Shown: positions 33,236 through 45,476, counted from the stretch's first letter. The stretch is DNA of 64,000 bases from Sophora flavescens (GCA_030762895.1 CM061070.1:78669291-78733290), one strand, 5' to 3'. Notes: generated by a model from the letters alone, not told the origin. Translations and numbers: made by a program.

Positions 33236-33253
33236 TAATAAAACTGGAGCTCC

Positions 33254-33955
33254 CTAAGGCGATACACTGGGTCTAATGAATTCTTTCCACATCAGTTCCA
33301 CTAGTTGTCCTTTCAATTTATCAAGTTTTGATGGCGACATTCGATACGATGCTATGGATATTGTTCCAGTGCCTGGAACCAGATCAATCGGGAACTCAAT
33401 CTCCCGAACAGGTGGTAATCCAGGTACATCTTCAGGAAAAACTTCCAGAAACTCGTTGACAACGGGTAAACACTGCAAGTCTAACTCACTCTTAATGTCT
33501 AAGGAAAATAATAGCATGTATCCTTGCGCTCCCTCTTTTAAAGAAGCTCTTACTTGATTAGCAGTTAAAAATCCAGAAATCTCATCTGTAGGAAAAACTA
33601 GGGTTTTACGAGCACAGTCAATCAAGATATGGTTAGAAGACAACCAATCCATGCCTAAAATTACATCTAACTGTATTAAAGGCAAGCAGATCAGGTTAAC
33701 AAGAAAACGTTTATCCTGAATAATGATAGGACAATTCAAGCAAACAGAAGTGACTAAAACTGGCTTAGCAGTAGGAGTTGAAACAATAAGATCACACAAC
33801 AAGGAAGAAACAGGCAATTTTAGCAGTTTCACACAATCCATCGAGATAAAAGAATGCGTCGCACCTGAATCAAAAAATACAGTTAAAAGATTACCGTTTA
33901 TGTCGCACTTACCCTGTATGAGATCGTTAGAGTTTGAAGCCTCAATTCCACTCAT
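33254..33955 (-). pseudogene. Tekay protease and RT N-terminus
   Basis: A retropepsin with VFFDSGATHSFIS (DSG active site) and VILGMDWLSSNHILIDC, then the RT lead-in PGLPPVREIEFPIDLVPGT. It overlaps the preceding gag frame by four bases in another frame, and ends in the nonsense codon at 33254. Confidence 0.85.
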
Positions 33956-35089
33956 CGTATAAACTCTCCCCTTGGCCGTCGAGTTATTTCTTTGGCGTAA
34001 TTGACAGTCGGTTCACGCTTTGGTGCTTTGAAGTCCGTCGCCATGTGTCCCAATTGATTACAATTGTAACATCTTACTCCCCTAGTAGGGCAATTATTTA
34101 ACATGTGTCCCGTATGTCCACAATTAAAGCATCTCCTAATCTGACCTTGATTCCGATTCCTTTGGCCTCCATTCCCTGATGCAGCAAAATTCGAACGGTA
34201 CTGTTGTCGATTCTGATTATTTTCTTGTGGACGATAATAAGGTTTCCTCTGATTCTGTTTCCCTTTCCAGTTCTGAGTTTGGTTCTTGAAATGAGAGGGT
34301 CCACCAGCACTCCCTCTATTATCCTTTCCTTTCCTCATTTTCTCAATCTTACGACTCATTTCCACTAGAGCTTGGAAATTACGAAGTTGCAGAGGTAAAA
34401 TGGACTCCTTAATCTCAAATCACAGTCCTGCTTCAAATCTTTCACACTTCCAACCAGCTTTCATTCGGGTGAGCTTGAAAGAAACGGAAGTGTTTGGCAA
34501 GCGATTCAAACTTCGCCGCATACTCCCCTACAGATAACTCTCTCTGTTGTAACCCCAGAAATTACTGTTCTTTCTCGATCCTTATACTCTCCGGAAAATA
34601 TTTGTCCATGAATGCAGTTCGAAAAACGTTCCAAGTAATGTCTTGATGATCAGCCTCTAATAGTAGCCTAGAACCTTTCCACCAATACTCCGCATCTCCC
34701 ACCAGTAGGAAAGCAGCATAAGTAACCCTGACTTCTACCGGCGTTACCACCAACTCGAAGATTTTCTCCAGCTCCTGAATCCACAAATCAACCTTCTCAT
34801 GATCAGCATCCGGACCAAACTGTGAAGGATTTTGACTTCGAAATGCAATCAAAGCCTTGCCTTCCGCAACTTGCAGATTCTGAGCATTCATAGTTGCAGT
34901 TTGATTTGCAATTGCCGCTGTCACATTTTCCATTGCTTGAGCCGCATAATCCACTCCTTCTTCATACTCCTCATTCATGTTACCACGACCGCCAACACGT
35001 CCACCTCTACGGCCTTTTCCACGACCGCGTCCACGTCCACGTCCAGCTTCTGGTTCAACCACTGGTTCCATAACTGACCTACAAATCAC
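33952..35089 (-). pseudogene. Tekay gag
   Basis: The first part, 35089-34562, starts MICRSVMEPVVEPEAGRGRG and has a Gly/Arg-rich start, then the retrotrans_gag region. Sequence between 34562 and 34365 carries stops and a frame change. The second part, 34365-33952, has two CCHC-type knuckles (CFNCGHTGHMLNNC; CYNCNQLGHMATD, where the final Cys is lost to Phe). It is inactive as an ORF. Confidence 0.82.
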
Positions 35090-35239
35090 AATCAGTTAAA
35101 CCAAAACTAGAGACTGAAACGCAAACTTACTCGTTACAACACATTACTTCTAAGAAGTAATTAAAACAAGTCTAAGTCAGAGATCACACAACATAGACAA
35201 AACAGACCTATTTCCCAACATTCCCGAAAGACTCGACCA

Positions 35240-35251
35240 GCTCTGATACCA
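35240..35251 (-). other. Tekay primer-binding site (tRNA-iMet)
   Basis: On the minus strand TGGTATCAGAGC lies four bases from the 5' LTR end at 35256. Confidence 0.88.
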
Positions 35252-35255
35252 CAAA

Positions 35256-38200
35256 TGCGACACTCTTTCTAGGGTCATCACATAGTTACCCAAACGCGGA
35301 AAATTAAATTATTAAATGCTGGTTACTTTCGGAAAATATACTTTTAGATAAACTTCCCTTACGAAAATAGTGCTGGATTTTTTTTTTAAACGTAGAACCA
35401 TTGTAACATAAACAAACATATATGTATATCTATATATATGCATCACCTTTTTAAGTACACCCTACCTATAATAGGAGATAACAAAAGAGCCCTCATAAGT
35501 ATAAGCTATTCTCCACCTAATTAAGTAAGGAAAAGAAAGACATATACATATCAGCAACGAGTAGTCTAGAACCATACCAAAAACTCATGGCTCTCAGTAG
35601 CCAGATCAAAAACTGACAAGACTCGCTACCCCAGAACTACACCTATAGCTGGTCAAGCTAGTGAAACCCATTGGGGAGATCATGATGATCAACCCCACCT
35701 ACAACAGATGCATCTGATGAAGATGCCTCCGCTCCCGCTACGTCATCGGAAGAATCCTCATCATCAACAACAGGAGGGTGAAACTCAAGATCGTCCTCAA
35801 CATATTCCTCGGGATCCTCCTCACCCTCATCTAACTCCACCTCAACAGGAGGTTCTTCCGGTCCTACTATCTGAAGAGGATTTGGCTGAGGTGGCGTATC
35901 CATTAACCCGTGCTCATCCAAATAATGTAGGTATAGCCATACTGGAGGTAGAGATACCTCGACAGTCTCTACGACATGTATTCGCTGCTGCGGTCTTTCT
36001 TCTACCGTGCCGATGACTTCTCTGCTTGGGCCATGATAGGTGGCGCTGAGTGCCCCAGGGTTAATCTCCTAGGCACCACCAAACTGTGCACGATCAAACA
36101 TGATCGTTCGGACCCTCGAATGTACCACTGGTATATCCGGTTCCATCTAAACACGTAAGAGTGAGAAACCAATATATGGATTTTACTCAACAACTATATA
36201 CTAGCCACCATATAAACACATACGCATTTACCAAATACAAACATTTATAAACAAATAGTTTATCAGTGGGTTCAACACCCCAAACATAATCTTTGGAAGA
36301 TTATGCATGAACACTTCATATTCATCATCTAATTTCATCCTAATCTCATGAGATATCCCAACACATGGTGAGTTGATCAGGCTCCATTGCCACACAGGCA
36401 CAGTGGCACACAGCCACACAGGCACACAGCCTAAACCCATCCACAGGCACACAGCCAAAACACATTGCACACTGTCCACACCCAGGGCACCAGTGATAGC
36501 AACGAAGATGGAGTCTCAATGTCCACCCTAGGCACAATGAGAAACACACAGTATGAAATACCAGACGCTGCAAGGTAATCACACATAGAACCGCGGGCAC
36601 GTCTGCCAAATGCATGAAAAAAAACTTTTGCTCATAACTCTTTCCTTTGTGTTCAATCTTTCTTTGCCGAAGCTCAAAATGGCTTACGACTCACATAGTT
36701 TTAACATCTTTAAAACTTTCATTACAACACAGGACCTCACAGTCCGAGTGCTCAATCACGACACCTCTCGACCGATGCACCAGTCATAGGTTCGTGGTAA
36801 TAAAAAAAACATCTTAAATGTTTAAATACGGTATACACCACGTATACAGTACAGGACCTCAAAGTCCAAAGGACCCCAAGTCCATAACAACACAGAACCT
36901 TAGTACCCCGACATCTCGGTTACTAAGTTCCACAACACTTTCAACACTGTTGAATTACTTTTTGTTTCCAGAAAATCTTTTTAAATTTGGAAATTCATCA
37001 ATAAAATCTTTAAATAATAAAGATTAGTGTTTATAAAAATATGAGTCACTTGAGGTTTAACTTACTCAAAATATACACCGCCGTTTCAAAATATTTGCCG
37101 TCTACGTTTTTCCAAATTTGCCGTCAATTTTCATTTTTAGAGCTTTTTAAGCCAAAATTTAGTTTTTTCCACTTAAACAATTTTCTAAAATCATGATTAA
37201 CTTATTTTCACCAATTAATTTCATATAATAATATTTTATAATATTCTGGATTTTCTTACGTAAAAATTAGCAGTGCAAAAATATTTTCACGGTTTCGCGC
37301 TCATTGTGACTCATAATTCACTCTTACAGTAATAAATTATTAAAATAATAATATTTTCCAAAACTCCTAATTTTTCCCAAATAAAAATTTCCATTAATAT
37401 TATATATCAATATTTTATCGTTAAAACATTGAATATAATTTCCGAAGCTTTTTAAAGCTTTTATCCCATTAATTTAATTGGACACTGACCACTGTCAGGC
37501 TTCTCACACATCAACCAACAATATATCACAGAGATATTCCCAGGCAGATCATGCATCACAGTAGCATAATATAATTTCAGATAAACAATTAAACGCAATT
37601 AAAACCACACAGATACAAATACCATAACTTAAACAACTTAAATAAATACTAACAGACAAATAATTACAAACAAACACAGGATAACATATAGCCATCGAAT
37701 ATATCCCTCAGGTATTCCCCCTTACCTTTGTAGAGTTTCTTGTGAATTAGTGAATTTCTTCGGAAGTCCCGATATCGCGTATACGCCACACTCACTCAAC
37801 ATTCAACCATTACAATCAAATAATTACAAATCAAGAAACTAAAACATTCTAAACCCTACTACATGGTCACTGCCTCTAGGGGTTTTTGGTAACTAAAATT
37901 CTAATCATGATTAAGTCATGGATTTATGGTCCTTAATCAACCAAGATCATGGATTAGTGACTAAACAACTAAATTTCAAACTCAAAACTTCCTAACTCTC
38001 CTATACCAAGATTCGGCCTTAACATGTTCATGGGGCTAGGGTTTTTAGTTTAATAAACCAACTTGGATTTATTAAGCATACATACTCATAGCTTGATTAC
38101 TAAGATCATTAATGAAAACTTTGAACAAAACTCATCAAATCTCATCCACCTAGGGTTTCGGTCAACATAGAGATTTTTGAGTAAGGATTTTCATTTTAAT

Positions 38201-39780
38201 AAACTAACATGGATTAGAGTGTGTAGACATACATGTCATATGGAATATATGATCATACATGACAACACATGAACAAAATCTTACCAAACCTATTCTACTA
38301 GATTCGGCCAAAGCTAGTTCATTAGGAAGGAAATTTTTGATTACATCATGCTCTTGGATTTAGATAATATGCATGATATCAAGAATATAGAAAGTGGTTT
38401 CATCATCATGAGATTTTTCTAGAATTTATTATGAATATTCAAAGTTCAAGGCTTAGAAACTTAAAAGTGATGAACAAATATGAAATAAGCTTTGAATCAA
38501 GAAATTTATTGAAGAACATAGACATGATTAAGGAAGAAGAATAGGATTCACCTCTTGAAGATCAAAGACAAGTGAAATCCAAGAACTTGCTTCACAAAGT
38601 GATGCTAAAAGGCTTATAAACTTAAGAGTTTTTTTAAACAAATGGCAATAGGAAGAAAATGAAATGTGAGGGAGGGTATTTATAGAGATGTGGTGCGCCA
38701 CTTTTGAAGGATCAAATAGAAAGGAGGTGATTTTTCTAAGGACTTAAGTGCAATTAATTCCTAGGGACCATTTTGCAAAGATTCCAAAAGTATAAGGACT
38801 ATTTTGCAAATTGCCAATAGTTTGAAATGATGACCATGTGACACATTAAATGTGTTCTCATCTTGACTCATCTTGGTTGAATTTTCTTGAAACTTTTTGG
38901 GAAGAACCTAGAATGTTGGAGAACACTTGAGAACATAGTAGAATGGTGTGGAACTTTGGAGAAAAATGGAGAACTTTGTAGAAAATTCTAGAATAAAACT
39001 TGGCTCATCCAAATCAAGGCAGCCTCCACTCCTTATTGGGCTTGCGCATGGGCCTTAGAAATTTAGGCTTGGATTAATTATGTGAGGCCCACTAAAATGC
39101 TTAAGGCTTAACCATGACATAGGAAACTTATATGATTTCAAATGGGCTTCTTGAAATTAATCCATGGATAAGGAATTTGGGCTTCATGTCCACGGTCCAT
39201 TAAGGGTTTTGGAACAAGGATTCTAGCCCAATTCACTTGGAAAAACATAGAAACTAACTTAGGGACCAAAGTGTAGTTAATAGAAAGTTCAGGGACTTAA
39301 GCGTAAAATTCATAAATTGCCACTTTAACCTTGTAGAACCTTCTAGACTTAAAAGTATGATTCATAACCATGAATCATCTCAAAATCCCAAGATAACCTC
39401 TTTTTCTGCTCTTGGAAACTTCGAAATCCATTCTGCCGCTCACCCGATTACGTATTTCGTCCGTAAAACGTAAATTATTTTATTTTTTTCTGAAATAATT
39501 CTAAAAATGCAGAATTGTAGGAAATAAAATAAAAACCTTAAGTCTTTCGTTCACGAATTAAAATTAGGTCTTTTGAGCAGTATAATAATACTGTTACTGG
39601 AATTCGCGGACCGGGTTTCGCCTGACTTTCCAACCTAAATTTTAATCGTAGCTTCCTACTCAAGTAGAATTGAGTGGTAAACTCCGTTTACTTAAAATAA
39701 TTTTCTAAAACACTAATAAACCTATAAACATATTTATATGTATTACTGTCATTTAAAACAGTAAAATACAGGGTGTTACA
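35256..39780 (-). repeat. Tekay 5' LTR (right copy)
   Basis: 4525 bases from TGCGACACT to GGTGTTACA. The 36620-39780 part is AT-rich and non-coding apart from short frames. Differences from the left copy are scattered substitutions and single-base indels. Confidence 0.93.
35658..36146 (-). pseudogene. LTR-encoded ORF, second copy, broken at codon 26
   Basis: The same ORF as 17003-17491 in the other LTR. The Trp codon in GGAW is TAG here. The rest of the frame to NGFH is preserved, with few substitutions. Confidence 0.7.
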
Positions 39781-41193
39781 CAAGTGATGAAAGCCAGCGT
39801 CCACTAAAGTGATAAAAGCCAGCGTCCACTGAAGTGGTAAAAGCCAGCGTCCACTAAAGTGACAGAAGCACTCATCTACTGAAGCGATAGAAGCGCTCGT
39901 CTACTGAAGCGATAGAAGCGCTCGTCTACTAAAGTGATAGAAGTGCTCGTCCACTAAGGTAACAGAAGCACTCGTCCACACAAGTCTTTGGACTTGCTGA
40001 GTCCTTAACATGGAGCTCGTCTACTAGGTTACGTTCAACCAGTTAAAGGAGATTCCGTCCAATGACATAGCATTTGGAGCTTGTCTACTAGCCCGAATGT
40101 AAAATCTTAAATGGCTAGATGGACGCAGCTATTTTCAAGATGGACGCGCTTATCCTGTGAACGCGAATTCTCTTAGAATTATCAGAATCTTATTTCAAGA
40201 ACCAGAATCAAGAAAAGTCAGAAGTTACTGACTCAAGCAACCTCAGATATTAGAACCAAAGACCAGTTAAAAAATGCTTCCAACATGCTTTATTCCCTAG
40301 TACCTCTGGTCCTTACACGAAAAGGGAATTGTACTCAACAAAGTACAAAAAGATCTCTGCACAACTCTGATATGGCTGTATCACGATGCATAAAGCCATG
40401 ATCCTTCATGTTAGAGTAAAACCAACGTTCCTATTGCATTAATGGCTGCCCAGAACGACTCTATTGCATTTAATGAAGTTCTGCTAGAAGCCAACATCTG
40501 AGGGAATGTCTCTAACGGATCCTAAATGCTTGAAAACCATAAATACAGAAGTCATTGAAGATGAAGCACAGATAATAGAGAATACACATAGCATCAAAAA
40601 GCCATTACTCTGCGCATTAATATCTTCATTCTTTCATTCTGTATTCTTCAATCATTTGAAGTTATTACGCAAACTTTCCTAAGCTTTACATTCAAACCAC
40701 TTTCTGAGTGTTACTGAAAGATCTATCTATGAGAAGTTGTATTTATTACAAACCAAATCTCTCAAACAAACCTGAGTGAGCCTGAAGAGGCTAAGTGTGC
40801 AAAGAATACTTGTCTTGAGCCTGAAGAGGCTAGGTGTGCAAAGAATACTTGTCTTTGAGCCTGAAGAAGCTAGGTGTGCAAACAATACTTGAGTCTGTAA
40901 CCTGATCAGTTATAGTGGATAAATCTTGGTGCTGCCAAGGACTGGACGTAGCTCTTTGCTTTGAAGAGTGAACCGGGATAAATAACTGTGTCAATCTCTC
41001 TTTCCTTAAACTCTTTAGTTGCTTTAGTTTTCTTACGTCTATCAAGTGGTGTGTTTGCCAAAAGTCACCCGTCCATCCTGTATCCTTCCACTCGTCCAAA
41101 CCTAGCTTCTGTTTTCAAAAAGATTTCAACTTTGCTTAAATTCTAATAAACACAATTCAACCCCCCTTCTCGTGTTTATAGTTGTCTATTTCA
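39781..41193 (+). repeat. Copia 3' LTR, second part
   Basis: It begins CAAGTGATGAAAGCC (the Tekay target duplication), continues the LTR through both tandem arrays and ends GTCTATTTCA before the GAAAG duplication. Confidence 0.92.
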
Positions 41194-41198
41194 GAAAG

Positions 41199-41888
41199 GT
41201 GGTGGAATCAGCCCAGAACTGTGTCGCAAATGGCTTAACACGAAGCTTAAAAATTATGTGTTGTTCATGTGCTTTGGTTCGATGAACACAATCTCTGGTT
41301 CTTAGATGATGGAGCTGGCTATGGCGTTGGAATAGAGTGGGAAGAATATTCATTTGGGTCGTGAGGCCACCCATTGGTTTCGACATAAACTCGGAGTTCA
41401 AAGCAAAAGAGTGGTTCCCAGAAGGATTTTTGGAGAAGGTTGTGGAATCGAAGAAGGGTTTAATTGATAGTGCATGATTGGGCACCCCAAGTTGAGGTTC
41501 TGTCACACGATGTCGTGTCTCTATTTTTGAGTCATTGTGGGTGGAACTTGGTGGTGTAATCACTGAGTCATGTGGTTTCGATTCTTGGCTGGCCTATGGC
41601 GGCGGAACAGTTCTTTAACTGCAAGTATTTGGAGGAAGATGTTGGTGTTTGTGTTGAGGTTGCGAGAGTGAAGAGGTGTGAGGTTAGGCATGAGGATATA
41701 GTGGGGAAGATTGAGTTGGTGATGGATGAGACAAAGAAGGGGATTGAGATGAGGAAGAAAGTTGGTAAGATTAGAGATATGATAAGGGATGCTACGAAAG
41801 ATGAAGATGGGTTTAAGGGATTTCTGTTAGGGTCATTGATGAGTTCTTATCAGCAGCTGCAGCGTCTGTCAAGGACAAAACAAACTAG
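41199..41888 (+). pseudogene. UDP-glycosyltransferase (UGT92-like), 3' part of captured fragment
   Basis: This continues directly from the 5' part after the GAAAG duplication: GGGISPELCRKWLNTK, then FGSMNTIS. Spread over several frames follows the PSPG donor-binding box (WAPQVEVLSHD, FLSHCGWN) and the long open stretch ILGWPMAAEQFFNCKYLEED ... at 41572. In-frame TAG/TAA codons and at least two frameshifts break it. The family-like C-terminus (VIDEFLSAAAASVKDKTN) ends at TAG 41886-41888, 14 bases before the MULE inverted repeat, so the captured piece includes the native stop. Confidence 0.88.
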
Positions 41889-41902
41889 ACTGAATGAATG
41901 AG

Positions 41903-42364
41903 GGTTCCAACGACACCGTTTTGGTCCTGTGATAGGGGAAAAAATGAAAGATAAAATAAAATTCCAACATGGTATATTTAACAGCCACATAGGATGAATT
42001 AACGGTCACGTTAGCGAACCAACGAGCTCTGGCACACGCAAGTCAACTCAAGGACTAACGTGTCCCACGTTAGTAATTGTCAGGGATTAACAGAGCACTT
42101 TTTTTGTCAGGGACTAAAATGACCCACACAATATTTGCTAGGGACCAAAATGGGCATTTATCCTATTTTTTAATTAAAGGTAAATCCATGTCAGCACAAG
42201 CTCACTTGCCAGGTTAGCAACGGAGTTAAAATTCGGATGTTAAGTTAACGGTATGATCAAAATTGCACATTTTAAAAATGTGGGGACTAAAATAGAGCAA
42301 ACAAAATTGGGGGATCAAAATTGCCCAAGTATTAAAATTGGGGGACCAAAAGTGAAATTAAGCG
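41903..42364 (-). repeat. Right terminal inverted repeat of the Pack-MULE
   Basis: The inverse of 6726-6918 plus 7988-8242, starting CGACACCGTTTTGGTCC next to the UGT end and closing AATTAAGCG before TAAAAATAA (42365-42373). Confidence 0.88.
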
Positions 42365-42465
42365 TAAAAATAATTAAATTTTAACAAAAATATTGGAAAA
42401 AATAGATCTAAAAATTAACACATTAAAAGAAAAATTGAAGAAAAATAATTATAATAAATGATAAA

Positions 42466-42671
42466 CTTTTTTTTTTGATGAAATAAAGTTTAGGTGAGTT
42501 GGGTCCCGGGGGCTCACTTGGGCCAGGGCAGACCTCACGGCTCAAAGAGCGCTTACAAAGGTACTTACAGATTACCCACCAAGGAGGTCCTTACATTGGT
42601 AGTGGGATTCGAACCCACGACCTTATGGGTTATGAGTCGTATCCTTACCAACTGGACCAACATTCGTTGGT
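42466..42671 (-). mobile_element. tRNA-derived SINE
   Basis: On the minus strand a tRNA-like head carries an A box (TGGTCCAGTTGG) and a B box (GGTTCGAATCCC). A unique body follows, ending in an A-run (T10 at 42467-42476 on the + strand). AATGATAAA flanks both sides (42457-42465 and 42672-42680). At 206 bp with Pol III boxes and a poly-A tail this is a classic plant SINE; its family is not identified. Confidence 0.85.
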
Positions 42672-42680
42672 AATGATAAA

Positions 42681-44031
42681 AAATTTTTTAGACAATAAAT
42701 GAACTTAAAACCTTTTAAATATATATTTCAAAATATATTATTTTGAATAAAATATCCAACATACAATAAGCGTGTCCAATTAATTATATCGAGCTTTTAG
42801 AAGAACTATTGTTGCTTATTGGTGTCCATAATTCTGCTTTAAACTATATATTCCAAAGGACTAATGGATCTTAGTAGTAAGCTACTTAATTAGTTTTCAA
42901 TTCTTCATGTAAATCACGCGTTGAAGAAAAAACGCAATCATGTAAGGATGTTTGCTTTTCTTCTTTAATAATATTTCCAATATTTATAACATTAAGGTGG
43001 ATTTCATCATCATACGCATGACAGATTGTTTTTTTTCCCTTCAGAAACATCAGGAATGAATTCAAATTTCCTAAGATTTGACATTCTTAAAACAGTTCAT
43101 GCATGTATCATTTGGCAACAATAATGTTGTTCATCAAAAAAAAAAAAAAATGGCTACAATAATGTTGGAGATCGATCTTACTATTAAGAATATTATTTTG
43201 CTTTTGTTAAAATCGTGATATATATTTTTTTTGATAAAAAAATCGTGATATCTTAATATCATACTAAACTTAAAAAGAAATTAGTTTCATTACATAGGAA
43301 ACTTTATTGAAAGAGTAAAAAAATATAGAAACAAATAATAAACATTTAAAGTATTGCAATAGTAAGCGTTAAATGAAGAATTAATATTACATAATTTTAA
43401 AAGTTTTAATTGGTATGCATTGTCAATATAAATATTTTTTATACCATCAATCAATCAGAGATTTACATTGATTTCTAATTGGTTATCAGTATAACAAAAA
43501 ACTGTATTTTCCCGCAATTATTCGTAATTGAGATAAACACAACGCAACCACATCTGCGACCGTGACAACAATTTAAGACAATAATTTAAAACTTTGCTGT
43601 CAGTATATAACAATTAAACACATTTTAAAATCAAGAAAGTGAGTTGGAAGATGAATGGTGGTGTATCAGAAATGATATTTGCTTACCAAAAATAAATATT
43701 AGTGACTCAGTACACTTTCTTAGTTTGAAAAATTAAAGAAAAAAGTGTGTATTTGTAAATATCATTTTTTTTTAATTTTATTACCTGTATAAAATTAAAG
43801 GCAGTGGTGTAAAATGATGCTGTTATATGAAAAATCAAAATTTGACATAAAGAATGACAAAAAATAATATAACAAGTTGTTATGAACTCTATTATATATC
43901 GAATATATTTCAAATATTGAAGCCTAAATAAACATTAACAAGTACTAGTTCTTCCAACTTCATTATTTTAGATATCTTTCAATTAATTTCACCATAATCG
44001 GAGGAGCACGTGTGTTGAACAAACATATATG
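42681..44031. other. 3' flank of the aspartic protease, with duplicated promoter-flank sequence
   Basis: No gene. Sequence at about 43050-43100 and 43180-43890 resembles the protease's own upstream region (45490-45530 and 45585-46110). Both carry the GAATTYAAATTTCYTAAGATTTGACATTC block, then the TTACATAGGAAACTTT...GAAAGAGTAAAAAAATATAGAAACAAATAATAAAC block. This suggests a former neighbouring copy whose coding part was lost. A poly-A run lies at about 43137-43150. Confidence 0.6.
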
Positions 44032-45371
44032 TCAAACATATCTACAATCCTTAGCTGCAAACGAAACCGTCTTGGCTTCAAGATTATACTCTATCTGATA
44101 CATTGATTGTTGTCCGTTGCCGAAAATGGAGAACTTGTCGGAAGGAAATATCAAAAAGCAATCCTGGTTGTTGATGGTCCCAAACATATGATATGAAGTC
44201 AACTGATACCCATCAGCATTAGAAAATTGGAATGTGATATTAGGGAAGTGCTGAATTGTTCCATCCCTATAACATAATTGATATGGTTTAATAGGATTCC
44301 GGAGTGGATAAGGATCAATAGCATCTTTGACATAACCTTCAATAATGTTATATGTACTTGTTTCAAGAAAAGTGTGCGTGGTACCACTATCAATCACAAT
44401 ATGGCGCATATCTGCATTTGGCTTCACCACCTTCCCATTAACGTAGACACCTTCAAGAGTGAGGAGGTAATAAGATGGTGGATCGGTGGTGATGAAAGGA
44501 GTAGTAAGAACTCTATCTGCGGATGAGTGTCCATTGCTACCCAAAAATAGTTTACCATGAGACCATGTTACGGTGTTAGGAATCAGACAGTAAGAGAATG
44601 TGTGAGTAAAACCTTCACCATTTTGTGATATCAATGACAAAGGCCCAGGCCCAAGCCCAACTATCCCTTCGGCCCTGGTTGTGGCTGCAGTCAATTTATT
44701 GTCATGTCCACACCCCATTATGGTGTTTGGAAACATAAATAAACCTTTCTCTTTAATGGCATAGTGAAAGCCGATGGTATCAGTAGCCAAGTCTCCTCTT
44801 GAGTAAGAACCATCCCCGTAACCTTGCTTATACATACATTGGCTTGGAGGAGAGCCACAACCAGGTGTGCCTAGCAATTTACAAGAATCCGAGTCACAAG
44901 GTATGGGTTTGTGAGTAGTTGACTTATCTGGATTGTAAATTGGGAAAGGTTGTTTGTAACAATTTTGACAAGGCAAGCATTGAAACCAAATCAAATTACT
45001 TCCTGTGTCTGGAATGCCAAGTGACTCAACGGGTGGGTTACCTATGAAGAGGTCCATGAGGTAATCACCTTCGTATGGATATATCTCGCTTTCAACCACG
45101 TAAATGCCGCAACATTAGTACTGATGAGGCTGTGGATCGACCGTCGGATGCTTTTCATTCGAGAAATTGAACGCAAGGCAGCGTTTATCTGGATCTCAGT
45201 TTTGTTCATTGAAGCGTTGTAGTAAGGTGAGTTTAGTGAGTAGTGACGATGAATGAGATTAATGCTGAAACCACCTTCTTTAACTTCTTCATGAGCTGAA
45301 GATAATGGTATTATTGACAATATTGGAAGTAGTACACTGACTAAGAATATAAGTACTGCAACTTCCTTCAT
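44032..45371 (-). pseudogene. Nepenthesin/CDR1-type aspartic protease, single frameshift
   Basis: It starts at 45371 with a signal peptide (MKEVAVLIFLVSVLLPILSI), then GFSINLIHRHYSLNSPYYN, the usual prosegment start of A1B plant proteases. Near 45095-45105 the frame shifts by one base into VVESEIYPYEGDYLMDLFIG and continues open to TAG at 44032. Both active-site motifs are present, DTGSNLIWFQC and VIDSGTTHTFL. So are the Cys-rich nepenthesin insert (QCLPCQNCYKQPFPIYNPDKS ... PCDSDSCKLL) and the end FGNGQQSMYQIEYNLEAKTVSF. Total length of about 440 residues is normal, and intronless structure is typical. A secreted endopeptidase, possibly defence-related, is expected. The frameshift makes it a recent pseudogene unless it is a sequencing error. 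Confidence 0.85.
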
Positions 45372-45476
45372 GTTGGGAATGAATTAAGTTAGAATATTGT
45401 AGAGAGGAGGAGGACGTGTTGCTGCAAAAGACTTCGATGATTGATAGTATGATGAAATGTCATGGGATGTGACTCC

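Larger units (their letters stand above)
16600..39780 (-). mobile_element. Ty3/Gypsy chromovirus (Tekay/Del type), with nested Athila element
   Basis: 4.5-kb LTRs (TGCGACACC...GGTGTTACA on the + strand) flank a minus-strand gag-PR-RT-RNH-INT with a C-terminal extension resembling the Tekay chromodomain region. The target duplication is TAAGT/CAAGT. Without the 9.4-kb nested element it is about 13.8 kb. Several nonsense and frameshift lesions occur in gag and pol, while RT and protease active-site motifs are kept. The LTR contains its own ORF (see 17003-17491). Confidence 0.93.
8894..41193 (+). mobile_element. Copia LTR retrotransposon (SIRE-like), with nested Tekay element
   Basis: TG...CA LTRs of about 1.8 kb, a tRNA-iMet primer-binding site, Copia-order gag-PR-INT-RT-RNH and a purine tract are all present on the + strand. 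The GAAAG duplication frames the whole. The 3' LTR is split by the 16600-39780 element. RT/INT wording suggests the SIRE (Maximus) lineage, but no envelope-like ORF follows pol (only 567 bases to the LTR). The polyprotein has many stops and frameshifts and mutated catalytic residues, so it cannot act autonomously. Confidence 0.92.
6726..42364. mobile_element. Pack-MULE carrying a UGT fragment, expanded by nested insertions
   Basis: Long terminal inverted repeats (about 450 bp each after subtracting an insertion) begin GGCTTTATT on the left and, reverse complemented, CGCTTAATT on the right. They contain the 'TTTTGGTCCC...TTAGTCCCTGAC' sequence common in plant Mutator-like repeats. Perfect 9-bp duplications TAAAAATAA flank them, the size diagnostic for MULEs. 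Between the repeats lies a UDP-glycosyltransferase fragment and no MuDR transposase. Without the 32.3-kb Copia nest and the roughly 1.1-kb insertion in the left repeat, the element is about 2.3 kb, a normal Pack-MULE size. Confidence 0.88.

Noticed and set aside
41572..41901. Separate small protein gene of 109 residues
   Set aside because: It is the C-terminal part of the UGT fragment in one of its shifted frames.
42600..42660. Possible tRNA gene
   Set aside because: A and B boxes are present, but no full cloverleaf with a pairing acceptor stem. The A-tail and target duplications show a SINE.
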